Notes: a model not told the origin generated them from the sequence alone. Shown: positions 1 to 11,002, numbered from the stretch's first letter. The stretch: 64,000 nucleotides of DNA from Micromonospora olivasterospora (GCF_007830265.1 NZ_VLKE01000001.1:4278001-4342000), one strand, 5' to 3'. Program-made: numbers and translations.

Positions 1-64
1 CCACGTCGTGTGGCGGGCCGTGGTCGCCGCGTATCCCGACCGGGTGCCCGCGCGGCTACGCTGA
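1..64 (+). CDS. DUF3046 protein, 3' end only (partial)
   Basis: The reading frame starting at base 2 gives 20 residues (HVVWRAVVAAYPDRVPARLR) and a TGA at 62-64. This resembles the conserved C-terminus of DUF3046 proteins (xVWRAVxxAxxVPxxxR), the small gene normally found directly upstream of recA in actinobacteria. Only the tail lies in the window. The function of the family is unknown. The identification rests on this short tail plus position. Confidence 0.6.
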   Translation, partial: HVVWRAVVAAYPDRVPARLR

Positions 65-171
65 GCAGCCTTCTCGACCCTTCCGCGTGTCGCTTGCCGG
101 GTCGTACACCTGTTCGGCTATTGTCCACAGCGGGGTGCTCGTCCACAGCTCGCGGCCCGTCGGCTGGTTTT

Positions 172-194
172 CTGTCGGACCCAGCGCCTAGCGT
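172..194 (+). promoter_or_regulatory. RecA-NDp (PafBC-type) recA promoter
   Basis: CTGTCGGA (172-179), nine bases, then TAGCGT (189-194) matches in spacing and sequence the LexA-independent RecA-NDp motif known from the mycobacterial recA P1 promoter (TTGTCRGT-N9-TAGNNT). No GAAC-N4-GTTC SOS box is visible between base 65 and the gene. recA here therefore looks controlled mainly by the PafBC-type DNA-damage response, not LexA. Transcription would start near 200, giving a leader of about 48 bases to the ATG at 249. Confidence 0.65.
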
Positions 195-248
195 GTCCGC
201 GTGACGCGAAGCTCAGGAAAGACGCCGGCGAAGGCAGGGGTGGCGACG

Positions 249-2399
<2,151 letters not shown>

Positions 2400-2613
2400 C
2401 CGGTCGCTGACCCATGGCAGGACGACGCGCCCGTACGGGGCGGGGCTGGGACGCCAGCCCGCCCCGTACGGGCGGTGACACGGGCACCCCGCCCGGCCCC
2501 AGGCGCCAGCGCCGTGCCCGGCCCGACGGGGAGCGCGGCGCGGGGCCGACAGCGGGGCGCCGCCCCGGGAGGAGGCGGAGGTCGCCCGGGAGATCTGCCT
2601 GCGCCAGCTCGCC

Positions 2614-3120
2614 GTGCGGCCGTGTACCCGGGCCGAGCTGGCCGGGGCGCTCGCCGGGCGGGGGATCTCCGAGGAGGTCGCCGCGCAGGTCCTGGACCGG
2701 TACGACGAGGTCGGCATCATCGACGACGCCGCCTTCGCCCGCGCCTGGGTCGCCAGCCGGCACGCCGGCCGAGGGCTGGCCCGGCGGGCGCTGGCCAACG
2801 AGCTGCGCCAGCGCGGCGTGGACGGCGACGTGGCCAGCGAGGCGCTCGGCGAGCTGGACGCGGAGATCGAGGCCGAGACGGCCAGGGCGCTGGTCGAGCG
2901 GAAGCTGCGTAGTGCCCGGGGCGAGCCCGAGGCCGTCTTCCGCCGGTTGGTCGGCATGCTTGCCCGCAAGGGCTACCCGCCCGGCGTGGCGATCCGGGCG
3001 GTGAAGGACGCGCTCGCGGCGCAGAGCGCGGAGGCGGCCGAGTTCGCCGACCGGATCGACGCGGACGCGCTCACCGAGGCCGAGGCGGATCCGGACCGGG
3101 ACACCCACCCGCTGACCTGA
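2614..3120 (+). CDS. recX: RecX regulatory protein, probable frameshift in 5' part
   Basis: RecX binds RecA filaments and restrains recombinase activity. The 168-residue frame from GTG 2614 carries the repeated RecX three-helix pattern (LDRYDEVGIIDDAAFARAW, then LARRALANELRQRGV). The frame stays open upstream to a stop at 2476 and encodes EVAREICLRQLAVRP, the conserved first helix, before any ATG or GTG. A different frame from ATG 2414 (MAGRRARTGRGWDASPP) looks like a typical RecX N-terminus. The likeliest original gene therefore ran 2414-3120, with an indel around 2530-2575 or a base-calling error. recX follows recA by 14 bases in that reading. GTG 2614 would give a protein missing its first helix. 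Confidence 0.75.
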   Translation: MRPCTRAELAGALAGRGISEEVAAQVLDRYDEVGIIDDAAFARAWVASRHAGRGLARRALANELRQRGVDGDVASEALGELDAEIEAETARALVERKLRSARGEPEAVFRRLVGMLARKGYPPGVAIRAVKDALAAQSAEAAEFADRIDADALTEAEADPDRDTHPLT

Positions 3121-3908
3121 CCCACCGGCCCCCCGCGCCTCCGCCTCCCACCCGCGTTGATCATGGACTTGGCGGCGATCCGGGCTCTCCACGTACCGTC
3201 AACGCAATGATCGCTGAGCGTGTGCGGGTGGGTCGGGCGAGGGCGGGTGGCGGTCGTTTCGAGGCGGAGGGATCGCCCCTTTGTCCGCTGGCGTCCGGCT
3301 TTGGTTTGGCGCTGGGTGACACGCCAACTTCTCTCCGTTCGGGGGGTTTGATCATGAGTTCTTGACCAGACGGCCCCCGGAGACCTAGCCTCGCCATACA
3401 GGCTCACATTGCCCGACCAGCGCAGGCTAAGCGCACAACATAGATCGCGTAACGGAACAGCATCACTTTGGCCGGCTCGCCCGGCCTGCGGCGTCAGTTT
3501 CGGACAGGCCGGTCCGGAGCTGGTGTGACAACTGCACCCGGCCGCCGGCGGTGTCCCCTGGGCACCGCCGGCGGAGAGAGCTACCCACGGCCAGCCGCTC
3601 AGGTCGGGCGTCTCAGAGCCGCAGCGCGTGCCCACCGGCGCGTCACTGCGGTGCCGACGTTCAGGGGAGGCGGCCATGGCGGGGCAGCACAGGTTGACCG
3701 GTGGTCCCCATGGGCCGGGTAGTCCGGCCCGGTCGGGCGCGTGGGCGCGACGAGCCCGGGCGCCCTGGCCGGGCGCCCGCCGGCCCGACCGTCGCCGCCG
3801 AGGCCCGCGAGGCCGCCGAGACCTGGTCACGGGGGCGGTCGGAGTGCGCCGGCGAGCCGGGTCGGCGGGGCCGACGGCGGCGGCGCGGCCGGTCGGGGCG
3901 GCCCGGCC
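3121..3908. other. Long intergenic region between recX and rny
   Basis: No convincing protein is encoded here. Around 3157 (GTTGATCATGGACTTGGCGG) and 3346 (TTGATCATGAGTTCTTGACC) are fragments that look like degenerate copies of a TTGATCATG-type dispersed repeat. A strong GC hairpin lies at 3542-3574. The last 170 bases are open in several frames but have no credible start before rny. The length is unusual for this gene-dense window and may hold an unrecognised leader or small RNA. Confidence 0.5.
3542..3574 (+). terminator. Perfect GC hairpin in the rny leader region
   Basis: CCGCCGGCGGTG (3542-3553) pairs perfectly with CACCGCCGGCGG (3563-3574) around a 9-base loop. There is no U-tract, as is common in high-GC actinobacteria. 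It lies about 420 bases after recX and 335 bases before rny, so it could end read-through from recA-recX or form part of an rny leader structure. Confidence 0.4.
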
Positions 3909-5675
3909 ATGAGCGCCTTCGACGTCGTCATCCTCGCGGTGGTGATGGTCCTCACCCTGGTCGTGGTAGGCGCGGTGCTGGTGGGCCTGCGCACCCTGCG
4001 TCGCCTCGGCGCGGCACCCCGGCCGGAGGACCCGGCCTTCATCGCGGAGAAGGACCGCCAGGAGCAGTCCCTGGCCGCCCTGCGCAGCGCCGCCGACGAG
4101 GCGAACAGCACCATCGACGTGGCCAGGTCGGCGGCCGCGGCGGCGCGGGCCGAGGCCGCGGCCGCGAAGGCGGAGGCGAAGGCGGCGCGGGCGGAGGCCC
4201 GCCGGGTGCTCGACGACGCCCGCGCCGAGGCCGACACGGTCCTGGAACGGGCGCACAAGCAGGCCGAGGCGGACGCCGAGCAGTTGCGTACGGCGGCCCG
4301 CCGCAGCGGCGAGCGCGAGGTGGCCGTGCTCGCCGCGACCACCCGGGAGCAGGCCGCCGAGGTGGAACGGCGCGCCGCCCGGATGGACGAGCGGGAGCGG
4401 CTGCACACCGAGGAGGTGGAGCGGCTGGCCGAGCGGGAGCGGCAGCTCACCGCCGCCAGCGCCGCGCTGGCCGCCCGCGAGTCCGCGCTGGCCGAGCGGG
4501 AGCAGGCGCTCGTCGAGGCGGAGGAGCAGCGGCGGCGCGAGCTGGAGCGCGTGGCCGGGCTGACCGCCGACGCAGCCCGCGCCGAGCTGATCGAGGCGAT
4601 CGAGACGCAGGCCAAGCGGGAGGCCGCGCTGCTGGTCCGGGACATCGAGGCCGACGCCCGCGGCACGGCCGAGCAGCGGGCCCGGCACATCGTCGTCGAC
4701 GCCATCCAGCGGGTGGCCAGCGAGCAGACCGCCGAGAGCGTGGTCAGCGTCCTGCACCTGCCCGGCGACGAGATGAAGGGGCGGATCATCGGCCGCGAGG
4801 GCCGCAACATCCGCGCCTTCGAGTCCGTCACCGGGGTCAACCTGATCATCGACGACACCCCGGAGGCGGTGCTGCTCTCCTGTTTCGACCCGGTGCGGCG
4901 CGAGGTCGGCCGGCTCACGCTGGAGAAGCTGGTGCTCGACGGGCGGATTCATCCGCACCGGATCGAGGAGGTCTACGAACTGGCCCGGCAGGAGGTGGAC
5001 GCGCTCTGCCACCGGGCCGCCGAGGACGCGCTGGTCGAGGTCGGCATCACCGAGATCCACCCCGAGTTGGTCACCCTGCTCGGCCGGCTGCGCTACCGCA
5101 CCTCGTACGGGCAGAACGTGCTCAAGCACCTCGTGGAGACCGCGCACATCGCCGGGATCATGGCCGCCGAGCTGCGGCTGGACGTGCCGATCATCAAACG
5201 CGCGGCGTTCCTGCACGACATCGGCAAGGCGCTCACCCACGAGGTGGAGGGCAGCCACGCCATCATCGGCGCCGACCTGGCCCGCAAGTACGGCGAGAGC
5301 GAGGACGTCGTCCACGCCATCGAGGCGCACCACAACGAGGTGCCCCCGCAGACCATCGAGGCGGTGCTCACCCAGGCGTCGGACGCGTGCTCCGGCGGGC
5401 GGCCGGGGGCGCGGCGGGAGAGCCTGGAGGCGTACGTCAAGCGGCTGGAGCGGATCGAGGAGATCGCGGCCGGGAAGGTCGGCGTGGAGAAGGTCTTCGC
5501 CATGCAGGCCGGCCGGGAGATCCGGGTGATGGTCAAGCCGGAGGACGTCGACGACATCGGCGCGGCGGTGCTGGCCCGGGACGTGGCGAAGCAGATCGAG
5601 GAGGAGCTGACGTACCCGGGGCAGATCCGGGTGACGGTGGTCCGCGAGTCCCGGGTCACCGAGATCGCCCGCTGA
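3909..5675 (+). CDS. rny: Ribonuclease Y
   Basis: RNase Y is a membrane-anchored endoribonuclease that initiates mRNA decay. The 588-residue protein has an N-terminal transmembrane segment (about residues 5-28, VVILAVVMVLTLVVVGAVLV), a long charged coiled coil (about 50-260), a KH domain (GRIIGREGRNIRAFE, about 300) and an HD domain with the metal-binding HDIGKA motif (about 437). The ATG at 3909 was chosen because the membrane segment starts at once; the frame is open further upstream but encodes only low-complexity Arg/Ala/Gly. It is convergent with the ABC transporter operon. Confidence 0.95.
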   Translation: MSAFDVVILAVVMVLTLVVVGAVLVGLRTLRRLGAAPRPEDPAFIAEKDRQEQSLAALRSAADEANSTIDVARSAAAAARAEAAAAKAEAKAARAEARRVLDDARAEADTVLERAHKQAEADAEQLRTAARRSGEREVAVLAATTREQAAEVERRAARMDERERLHTEEVERLAERERQLTAASAALAARESALAEREQALVEAEEQRRRELERVAGLTADAARAELIEAIETQAKREAALLVRDIEADARGTAEQRARHIVVDAIQRVASEQTAESVVSVLHLPGDEMKGRIIGREGRNIRAFESVTGVNLIIDDTPEAVLLSCFDPVRREVGRLTLEKLVLDGRIHPHRIEEVYELARQEVDALCHRAAEDALVEVGITEIHPELVTLLGRLRYRTSYGQNVLKHLVETAHIAGIMAAELRLDVPIIKRAAFLHDIGKALTHEVEGSHAIIGADLARKYGESEDVVHAIEAHHNEVPPQTIEAVLTQASDACSGGRPGARRESLEAYVKRLERIEEIAAGKVGVEKVFAMQAGREIRVMVKPEDVDDIGAAVLARDVAKQIEEELTYPGQIRVTVVRESRVTEIAR

Positions 5676-5698
5676 GCCACCGAGATCGCCCGCTGAGC
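5657..5698 (+). repeat. 21-bp tandem duplication over the rny stop codon
   Basis: CACCGAGATCGCCCGCTGAGC occurs twice back to back (5657-5677 and 5678-5698). The first copy encodes the last residues of RNase Y (TEIAR) and its TGA; the second is noncoding. It looks like a recent slippage duplication that left the protein unchanged. Confidence 0.85.
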
Positions 5699-5706
5699 CG
5701 GCCCGA

Positions 5707-5758
5707 CACGACGACGAGGCGAGGCAGGGAAACGTCGTTCCCTGCCCCGCCTCGTCGT
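5707..5758. terminator. Bidirectional terminator between rny and gluD-like gene
   Basis: A long near-perfect stem (ACGACGAGGCGAGGCAGGGA against TCCCTGCCCCGCCTCGTCGT) with a short AACGTCGT loop sits between the convergent 3' ends of rny and the ABC permease gene. It would act in both directions. Confidence 0.8.
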
Positions 5759-5777
5759 GCGTACGGCCGCGCCGCCG

Positions 5778-6641
5778 TCAGCCCTGCGGTTCCACCACCG
5801 TGGCGTCGGTGGCCGGCCGTGGGGCCCGGAAGGCGCGCCGCTGGGTACGGCCGCTCAACCAGCCGGCGAACGCCGTCAGCAGCGAGTTGATCACGATGTA
5901 GATGGCGGCGACCACGATCGCGGCGGCGACGATGTTCCCACGGTTCGCGGCGAGGTCGTTCACGCCACGCTGGAGCAGCTCGGGGTAGGCCACGATGTAG
6001 CCGAGCGCGGTGTCCTTGAGCAGGACCACGAGCTGGCTCACGATCACCGGCAGCATCGCGCGCGCGGCCTGCGGGAGCAGGATCAGCTGCATGACCTGGC
6101 TCTTGCGCATGCCGATCGCGTACGCGGCCTCGGCCTGGCCGCCGGGCACCGACCGGATGCCGGCGCGGAACGCCTCGGCGAGCACCGAGCCGTTGTAGAG
6201 GGTGAGCCCGATGACCACGGCCCAGAACGCCGGCACCGGCCCCTGGATGAGGAACGGCACGCCGTAGAAGACGAAGAAGATCATCAGCAGCAGCGGGACG
6301 GCGCGGAAGAACTCGACCACCGCGCCGGCCGGGATGCTGATCCAGCGGTGGTCGGAGAGCCGGGCGACCGCGAAGACGATGCCGAAGGCCAGCGACAGCA
6401 GCATGCCGACGGCCGCGGCCTGAAGGGTGGCGCGCAGACCGGGCCAGATGAACTGGGTCCAGGTGGCAGGCTCGGCGAAGGGCTGCCAGAGGCTCGCCTC
6501 CCACTGCCCGGCCTCGTCGAACCTGCGGTAGACCCACCACAGCAGGGCGACCAGGCCGACGCCGAAGACCAGCGTCAGGACCGCGTTGCGGGTGCGCGCC
6601 CGCGGGCCGGGGTGGTCGTAGAGGACGGAGTTGGTGCTCAT
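5778..6641 (-). CDS. Glutamate-type ABC transporter permease (GluD-like)
   Basis: This is the second membrane subunit of a polar amino acid importer. The 287-residue protein has several hydrophobic spans and the EAA loop that contacts the ATPase (GGQAEAAYAIGMRKSQVMQL, then ILLPQAAR). It carries an N-terminal extension and a polar C-terminal tail. Its start overlaps the stop of the upstream permease by one base (TGATG), so translation is probably coupled. Gene order matches the gluABCD operon of corynebacteria and streptomycetes; glutamate as substrate is inferred from that, not shown. Confidence 0.9.
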   Translation of the reverse strand: MSTNSVLYDHPGPRARTRNAVLTLVFGVGLVALLWWVYRRFDEAGQWEASLWQPFAEPATWTQFIWPGLRATLQAAAVGMLLSLAFGIVFAVARLSDHRWISIPAGAVVEFFRAVPLLLMIFFVFYGVPFLIQGPVPAFWAVVIGLTLYNGSVLAEAFRAGIRSVPGGQAEAAYAIGMRKSQVMQLILLPQAARAMLPVIVSQLVVLLKDTALGYIVAYPELLQRGVNDLAANRGNIVAAAIVVAAIYIVINSLLTAFAGWLSGRTQRRAFRAPRPATDATVVEPQG

Positions 6642-7315
6642 CAGCGCTTCACCGCCAAGCGGTTGGCCAGCCAGCCGAAGAGGTAGCCGGTGGGGATCAG
6701 GAACGCGGCGAACGTGCCGGCGAAGACCAGGAAGATCGGGATGACCGCGTCGCCGTTGCTGTTGATCAGGTCCTTCATCACGTTGGAGGACTCCATCAGG
6801 CCGATCGTGCCGACGATTGTGGCGTTCTTGCAGAGCGCGATCAGGATGCTGCCGAGCGGCGCGACCACGGACCGGGCGGCCTGCGGCAGTACGACGATCC
6901 GCAGCGTCTGCGCGAAGGTCAGGCCGATTGCCCGGGCGGCCTCGGCCTGGCCGGCGGGGACCGTGTTGATGCCCGACCGGATCGCCTCGCAGACGAACGC
7001 GGCCGTGTAGACCGACAGGCCGATCACGCCGAGCCAGTAGTTGTTGAGGTCGAGGTCCTCGGCGAGGCTCAGCCCCAGGGTGGAGAAGAGGCCGAAGTAG
7101 CAGAAGAAGACGACCAGGGTGAGCGGGGTGTTGCGGAAGATGTTGACCCAGGCGGCGCCGAAGCCGCGCAGCACGGGCACCGGCGAGACCCGCATCGCGG
7201 CGAGCAGCACGCCGAGCAGCAGCGCGAACACCGCGGACGCGCCGGTCAGCTTGAGGATCCAGAGGAAACCCGACAGGAAGGCGTCGAAGTTCGTCGGATC
7301 AGCGAATACGTGCAT
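6641..7315 (-). CDS. Glutamate-type ABC transporter permease (GluC-like)
   Basis: First membrane subunit of the importer, 224 residues, with the HisM-type EAA loop GQAEAARAIGLTFAQTLRIV followed by VLPQAARS. Hydrophobic segments lie near residues 12-33, 55-80 and 185-215. It lies 76 bases after the binding-protein gene, with a hairpin between them, and overlaps the next permease gene by one base. Confidence 0.9.
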   Translation of the reverse strand: MHVFADPTNFDAFLSGFLWILKLTGASAVFALLLGVLLAAMRVSPVPVLRGFGAAWVNIFRNTPLTLVVFFCYFGLFSTLGLSLAEDLDLNNYWLGVIGLSVYTAAFVCEAIRSGINTVPAGQAEAARAIGLTFAQTLRIVVLPQAARSVVAPLGSILIALCKNATIVGTIGLMESSNVMKDLINSNGDAVIPIFLVFAGTFAAFLIPTGYLFGWLANRLAVKR

Positions 7316-7353
7316 TCGTCGGCTCCCGGAACGTGGTCGGCGTCGTGACAGGC

Positions 7354-7384
7354 CAGGGCCGGCATCCCGTGGATGCCGGCCCTG
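7354..7384 (-). terminator. Intra-operon hairpin after the binding-protein gene
   Basis: A perfect 14-bp stem (CAGGGCCGGCATCC / GGATGCCGGCCCTG) with a 3-base loop lies between the substrate-binding gene and the first permease. Such hairpins in ABC importer operons commonly terminate part of the transcripts or stabilise the upstream message, so that binding protein is made in excess of permease. Confidence 0.65.
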
Positions 7385-7391
7385 GTGCCGT

Positions 7392-8252
7392 TCAGCTGCA
7401 GTTGGTCAGCTTGGTGGTGTCCAGCTCGGGCGCGGCCTTGCCGCTCTTGCCCAGCGTGTTGTCCCAGGCGGCCTTGTAGCTGCCGTCGGCGGCGGCGGCC
7501 TTGAGGATCTCGTTGATCTTCTCGCAGCCGGCCTTGTCGTCCTTCTTCAGGCCGATGCCGTACGGCTCGGTGGAGAAGGGCTTGCCGACGACCTTGAACT
7601 TGCCGGCGTACTGGGACTGCGCCGCGTAGCCGGCGAGGATGATGTCGTCGGTGGTCACCGCGTCGACCTTGCCGTTCTCCAGCTGCGGCAGGCACTTCGA
7701 GTACGAGTCGAACTGCTGGAGGTGGGCCTTCGGGTAGTCGCTCTGGATCCGCTTGGCCGGGGTGGAGCCGGTCACCGAGCAGACCGTCTTGCCGTCCAGG
7801 CCCTCCGGCCCGGCGAGCGTGGAGTCGGCCTTGACCAGCAGGTCCTGGCCGGCGATGTAGTACGGGCCGGCGAAGTTGACCTTCTGCTTGCGCTCGTCGT
7901 TGATCGTGTAGGTCGCCACGACGAGGTCGACGGTGCCCTGCTGGATGAACGGCTCACGGTTGGACGACACGGTGGTCTTCCACTCGATGTTGCCGGCGTC
8001 GACGCCGAGGCCCTTCGCGATGATCTTGGCGATCTCGACGTCGAAGCCCTCGTACTGGCTGCCGGTCTGCAGGCCGAGGCCCGGCTGGTCGGCCTTCACG
8101 CCGATGACGAGCTTCTTCTGGCTCTCGGCCTTGCCGACGATGCCCTTGGCGCCCGAGCTTCCGGACTCGCTGCCGCTGTCGCCGCCACAGGCGGTCATCG
8201 CCAGGGACAGGGCGGCGACGGCGGCGACCGCCGCAACGCGCTTGATACGCAT
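7392..8252 (-). CDS. Glutamate-type ABC transporter substrate-binding lipoprotein (GluB-like)
   Basis: An extracytoplasmic solute receptor of the SBP_bac_3 family, 286 residues. The N-terminus MRIKRVAAVAAVAALSLAMT is a lipoprotein signal and the lipobox (MTACGG) places the lipidated Cys at residue 22. Family motifs include GFDVEIAKIIAKGLG and DLVVATYTINDERKQKVNFA. It lies between the ATPase gene (58-base gap upstream) and the permeases. Ligand specificity is inferred from the operon, not from residues. Confidence 0.92.
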   Translation of the reverse strand: MRIKRVAAVAAVAALSLAMTACGGDSGSESGSSGAKGIVGKAESQKKLVIGVKADQPGLGLQTGSQYEGFDVEIAKIIAKGLGVDAGNIEWKTTVSSNREPFIQQGTVDLVVATYTINDERKQKVNFAGPYYIAGQDLLVKADSTLAGPEGLDGKTVCSVTGSTPAKRIQSDYPKAHLQQFDSYSKCLPQLENGKVDAVTTDDIILAGYAAQSQYAGKFKVVGKPFSTEPYGIGLKKDDKAGCEKINEILKAAAADGSYKAAWDNTLGKSGKAAPELDTTKLTNCS

Positions 8253-8310
8253 ACTTTCTCCTTCTTCGACTGGAGCCCGTCGGGGGACGACGCGCTCCGC
8301 TGACGGACGC

Positions 8311-9078
8311 TCAGTGCGTCAGGATCTTCGACAGGAAGTCCCTGGCCCGCTCGCTGCGGGGGTTGGCGAAGAACTCGGCCGGCGGGGCGTCCTCCACGAG
8401 CTGCCCGTCGGCCATGAAGATGACCCGGTTCGCGGCGTGCCGGGCGAAGCCCATCTCGTGGGTGACCACGACCATGGTCATGCCGTCGCGGGCCAGCGAG
8501 GTCATGACCTCCAGCACCTCGCCGACCATCTCGGGGTCGAGGGCGCTGGTCGGCTCGTCGAAGAGCATCGCCTTGGGCTGCATGGCCAGCGCGCGGGCGA
8601 TCGCCGCCCGCTGCTGCTGGCCGCCGGAGAGCTGGGCCGGGTACTTCTCGGCCTGGTTGGCGATGCCGACCCGGTCCAGCAGGGCCAGTGCGCGCTCCCG
8701 CGCGGCGGCCGGCTTCTCCCTGCGGACCTTGACCGGGCCGAGGGCGACGTTCTCCAGGATGGTCTTGTGCGCGAAGAGGTTGAACGACTGGAACACCATG
8801 CCGACCTCGCTGCGCAGCTTGGCCAGCGCCTTCCCCTCGGCCGGCAGCGGCCGGCCGTCGAAGGTGATGCTGCCGGAGCTGATCGGCTCCAGCCGGTTGA
8901 TGGTGCGGCAGAGCGTGGACTTGCCGGAGCCGGACGGGCCGATGACCACGACCACCTCGCCCCTGCCGATGGAAAGCGAGACGTCGTCCAGCACGTGCAG
9001 CGGCCCGAACCACTTGTTGACCGAGTCCAGCACGATGAGCGGTTCGCCCGTCGTCACGTCGTCCACCGTCCCTGTCAT
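8311..9078 (-). CDS. Glutamate-type ABC transporter ATP-binding protein (GluA-like)
   Basis: The 255-residue ATPase energises the importer. It shows Walker [11 protein letters not shown], the Q-loop MVFQSFNLF, signature [15 protein letters not shown], Walker [13 protein letters not shown] and the switch His in [10 protein letters not shown]. It is the first gene of the operon; its promoter should lie in the 185-base divergent gap shared with selD. A short Thr/Asp N-terminal extension precedes the usual start of the domain. Confidence 0.94.
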   Translation of the reverse strand: MTGTVDDVTTGEPLIVLDSVNKWFGPLHVLDDVSLSIGRGEVVVVIGPSGSGKSTLCRTINRLEPISSGSITFDGRPLPAEGKALAKLRSEVGMVFQSFNLFAHKTILENVALGPVKVRREKPAAARERALALLDRVGIANQAEKYPAQLSGGQQQRAAIARALAMQPKAMLFDEPTSALDPEMVGEVLEVMTSLARDGMTMVVVTHEMGFARHAANRVIFMADGQLVEDAPPAEFFANPRSERARDFLSKILTH

Positions 9079-9263
9079 CGCCTACGACCGCGGGTCGGAT
9101 GACCCCCGGTGCGGCAACTTTAGGCGGGCCGACGTGGCAGAACGCAATCTGGTTGGTCACGGAGCTGTAACACCGGTTCCGATCGTCGTCTCGAGTCCGA
9201 AAATTCGTCGCGTCGGGGGCGATCCGGGTGGCGAGGTCAACGCAGCCCGGAGATCATGTGGGC

Positions 9264-10253
9264 ATGACCGGACCTGTGCGCCTGACCGAGTACGCCCGGG
9301 GCGGCGGCTGCGCGTGCAAGATCCCGCCGGGCGAGTTGGAGGCCATGGTAGCCGGACTCGTCCCGGCCTGCGGCACCGCCGAGCTGCTGGTCGGGCTGGA
9401 CGACGGCGACGACGCCGCGGTGGTCCGACTGGACGAGCGTACGGGGCTGGTGAGCACCGCCGACTTCTTCACCCCGGTCGTCGACGACCCGTACGACTGG
9501 GGCCGGATCGCCGCCGCCAACGCGCTCTCCGACGTGTACGCGATGGGCGGCACCCCGCTCGTGGCGCTGAACCTGCTCTGCTGGCCGCGGGAGAAGCTGC
9601 CGCTGGAGCTGGCCCGGGAGGTGCTGCGGGGCGGCCAGGACGTGGCCCGGGAGGCCGGCTGCCATCTGGCCGGCGGGCACAGCGTCGACGACGACGGCCC
9701 GAAGTACGGGCTCGCGGTCACCGGCGTCGTCCGCCCGGAGGAGCTGATCACCCTTGATGCCGGGCGGCCCGGGCTGCCGCTGTCGCTGACCAAGCCGCTC
9801 GGCGTCGGCGTGCTCAACACCCGGCACAAGGTCACCGGCGAGCGCTTCGGCGAGGCGGTGGCCTCGATGGCCGCGCTGAACCGGGACGCCGCCCGCGCGG
9901 CGGTCGCCGCCGGCGTCCGGTGCGGCACCGACGTGACCGGGTTCGGGCTGCTCGGCCACGCCTCGAAGCTGGCCCGGGCCAGTGGTCTCACGGTCGCCGT
10001 CGACGCGGCCCGGGTGCCGTACCTGCCGGGCGCGCGCGAGGCCGTCCGGGACGGCTACGTCAGCGGCGGCACCCGCCGCAACCTGGACTGGGTGACCCCG
10101 TGGACGGACTTCGGCGCGGCCGGCGAGGCCGAGCGGCTGCTGCTGGCCGACGCGCAGACCTCGGGCGGGCTGCTGGTGGCCGGCGAGCTGCCCGGGGCCA
10201 CGGTGATCGGGGAACTGCTGCCGCGCGGCGAGCACCTGGTCGTGGTGCGCTGA
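9264..10253 (+). CDS. selD: Selenide, water dikinase (selenophosphate synthetase)
   Basis: SelD makes selenophosphate from selenide and ATP for selenocysteine or selenouridine synthesis. The 329-residue protein has the Cys-containing N-terminal loop RGGGCACKIPP, with Cys and Lys where the catalytic pair lies in E. coli SelD, the Asp-rich GLDDGDDAAVV segment, and a glycine-rich C-terminal ATP-binding half (CGTDVTGFGLLGHASKLA). ATG 9264 was chosen over an upstream in-frame GTG because MTGPVRLTEYARGGGC matches the family start. No other selenium genes or tRNA-Sec are visible nearby. Confidence 0.93.
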   Translation: MTGPVRLTEYARGGGCACKIPPGELEAMVAGLVPACGTAELLVGLDDGDDAAVVRLDERTGLVSTADFFTPVVDDPYDWGRIAAANALSDVYAMGGTPLVALNLLCWPREKLPLELAREVLRGGQDVAREAGCHLAGGHSVDDDGPKYGLAVTGVVRPEELITLDAGRPGLPLSLTKPLGVGVLNTRHKVTGERFGEAVASMAALNRDAARAAVAAGVRCGTDVTGFGLLGHASKLARASGLTVAVDAARVPYLPGAREAVRDGYVSGGTRRNLDWVTPWTDFGAAGEAERLLLADAQTSGGLLVAGELPGATVIGELLPRGEHLVVVR

Positions 10254-10475
10254 CGCGGCGCGGGTCGCGGGTGCGGCCTGTCGGGGTGTGGAAACGCGCA
10301 CCATACCCGATAAACTGTCATCTTCCTGTCACTCGGAGCGATGACGCTCCAGGAAATTTTGCCCGGAATGGTCACAGACCGGTAACTTGCCCCCGCCTGG
10401 GGCCATATGCACCCCACCATCGTCAGTAAGGCCCGATCCGGAGGCCGGTGGGACGAAACGCAGCGAGGAGGCGGC

Positions 10476-10955
10476 ATGACCGAGCTGTGGAACTGGAGAA
10501 TCGATCGGGTACCCCCGGTGGAGGTCTACCCGGCGCTCGCCGAGGCGCTGGGGCGGGTGGTGATGCCGCTCGCCGTGGCCGACCCGGCGCGGCTGCCCAC
10601 GTACGCGGTGATCTGCGACGTCTGGCAGGCGCCGGGCGAGTTCGGCACGGTGGTGGACTGCTACGGGGTGCCCGAGCGCCTGCCCGAGCTGCCCAGCGTC
10701 GCCGCGCTCGCCCGGCTGCTCGACCGCGGCTGCGTGCTGCGCGACGACACCCTCGACGCCGGCCGGCACCTGCTCGTCGCGCCCGACGGCACGATCCGTC
10801 CCGTGCACTTCGAGGTCACCGAGACCGACGACGGCGAGGTGCTGCGCGGGCAGCGCCTGTGCACGCTGGCCCACCCCGCCTGCCGCGGCTGGTCCCGGTG
10901 CCACCGCTCGAAGTGGGCCCCCGACTCGGTCGTCCCGGCTCGGGCCGCGGCCTGA
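10476..10955 (+). CDS. Conserved hypothetical protein
   Basis: A 159-residue soluble protein beginning MTELWNWRIDRVPPVEVYP, with a strong ribosome site (CGAGGAGG) 8 bases before the ATG. No family was recognised. It contains one region of mixed alpha/beta character (LPTYAVICDVWQAPGEFGTV) and three cysteines near the C-terminus (CTLAHPACRGWSRC) that might bind metal. It stands alone between selD and the minus-strand DUF2277 gene. Codon use is typical of the window, so it is probably a real gene. Confidence 0.7.
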   Translation: MTELWNWRIDRVPPVEVYPALAEALGRVVMPLAVADPARLPTYAVICDVWQAPGEFGTVVDCYGVPERLPELPSVAALARLLDRGCVLRDDTLDAGRHLLVAPDGTIRPVHFEVTETDDGEVLRGQRLCTLAHPACRGWSRCHRSKWAPDSVVPARAAA

Positions 10956-11002
10956 CCTGGCCGCGGCCAGGGAGAACCCGCCGCGGGGGAGGCGGCGGGC
11001 CC

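Noticed and set aside
201..248. GTG 201 as the recA start
   Set aside because: It coincides with the predicted transcription start, and the added residues are not typical of RecA; ATG 249 has a ribosome site and matches family N-termini.
3701..5890. Long plus-strand frame overlapping rny in another phase
   Set aside because: Arg/Gly/Ala-rich shadow of the rny coding sequence with no domain.
10254..10475. Possible tRNA-Sec or leader RNA beside selD
   Set aside because: No cloverleaf with a long variable arm or recognisable riboswitch core could be drawn by eye.
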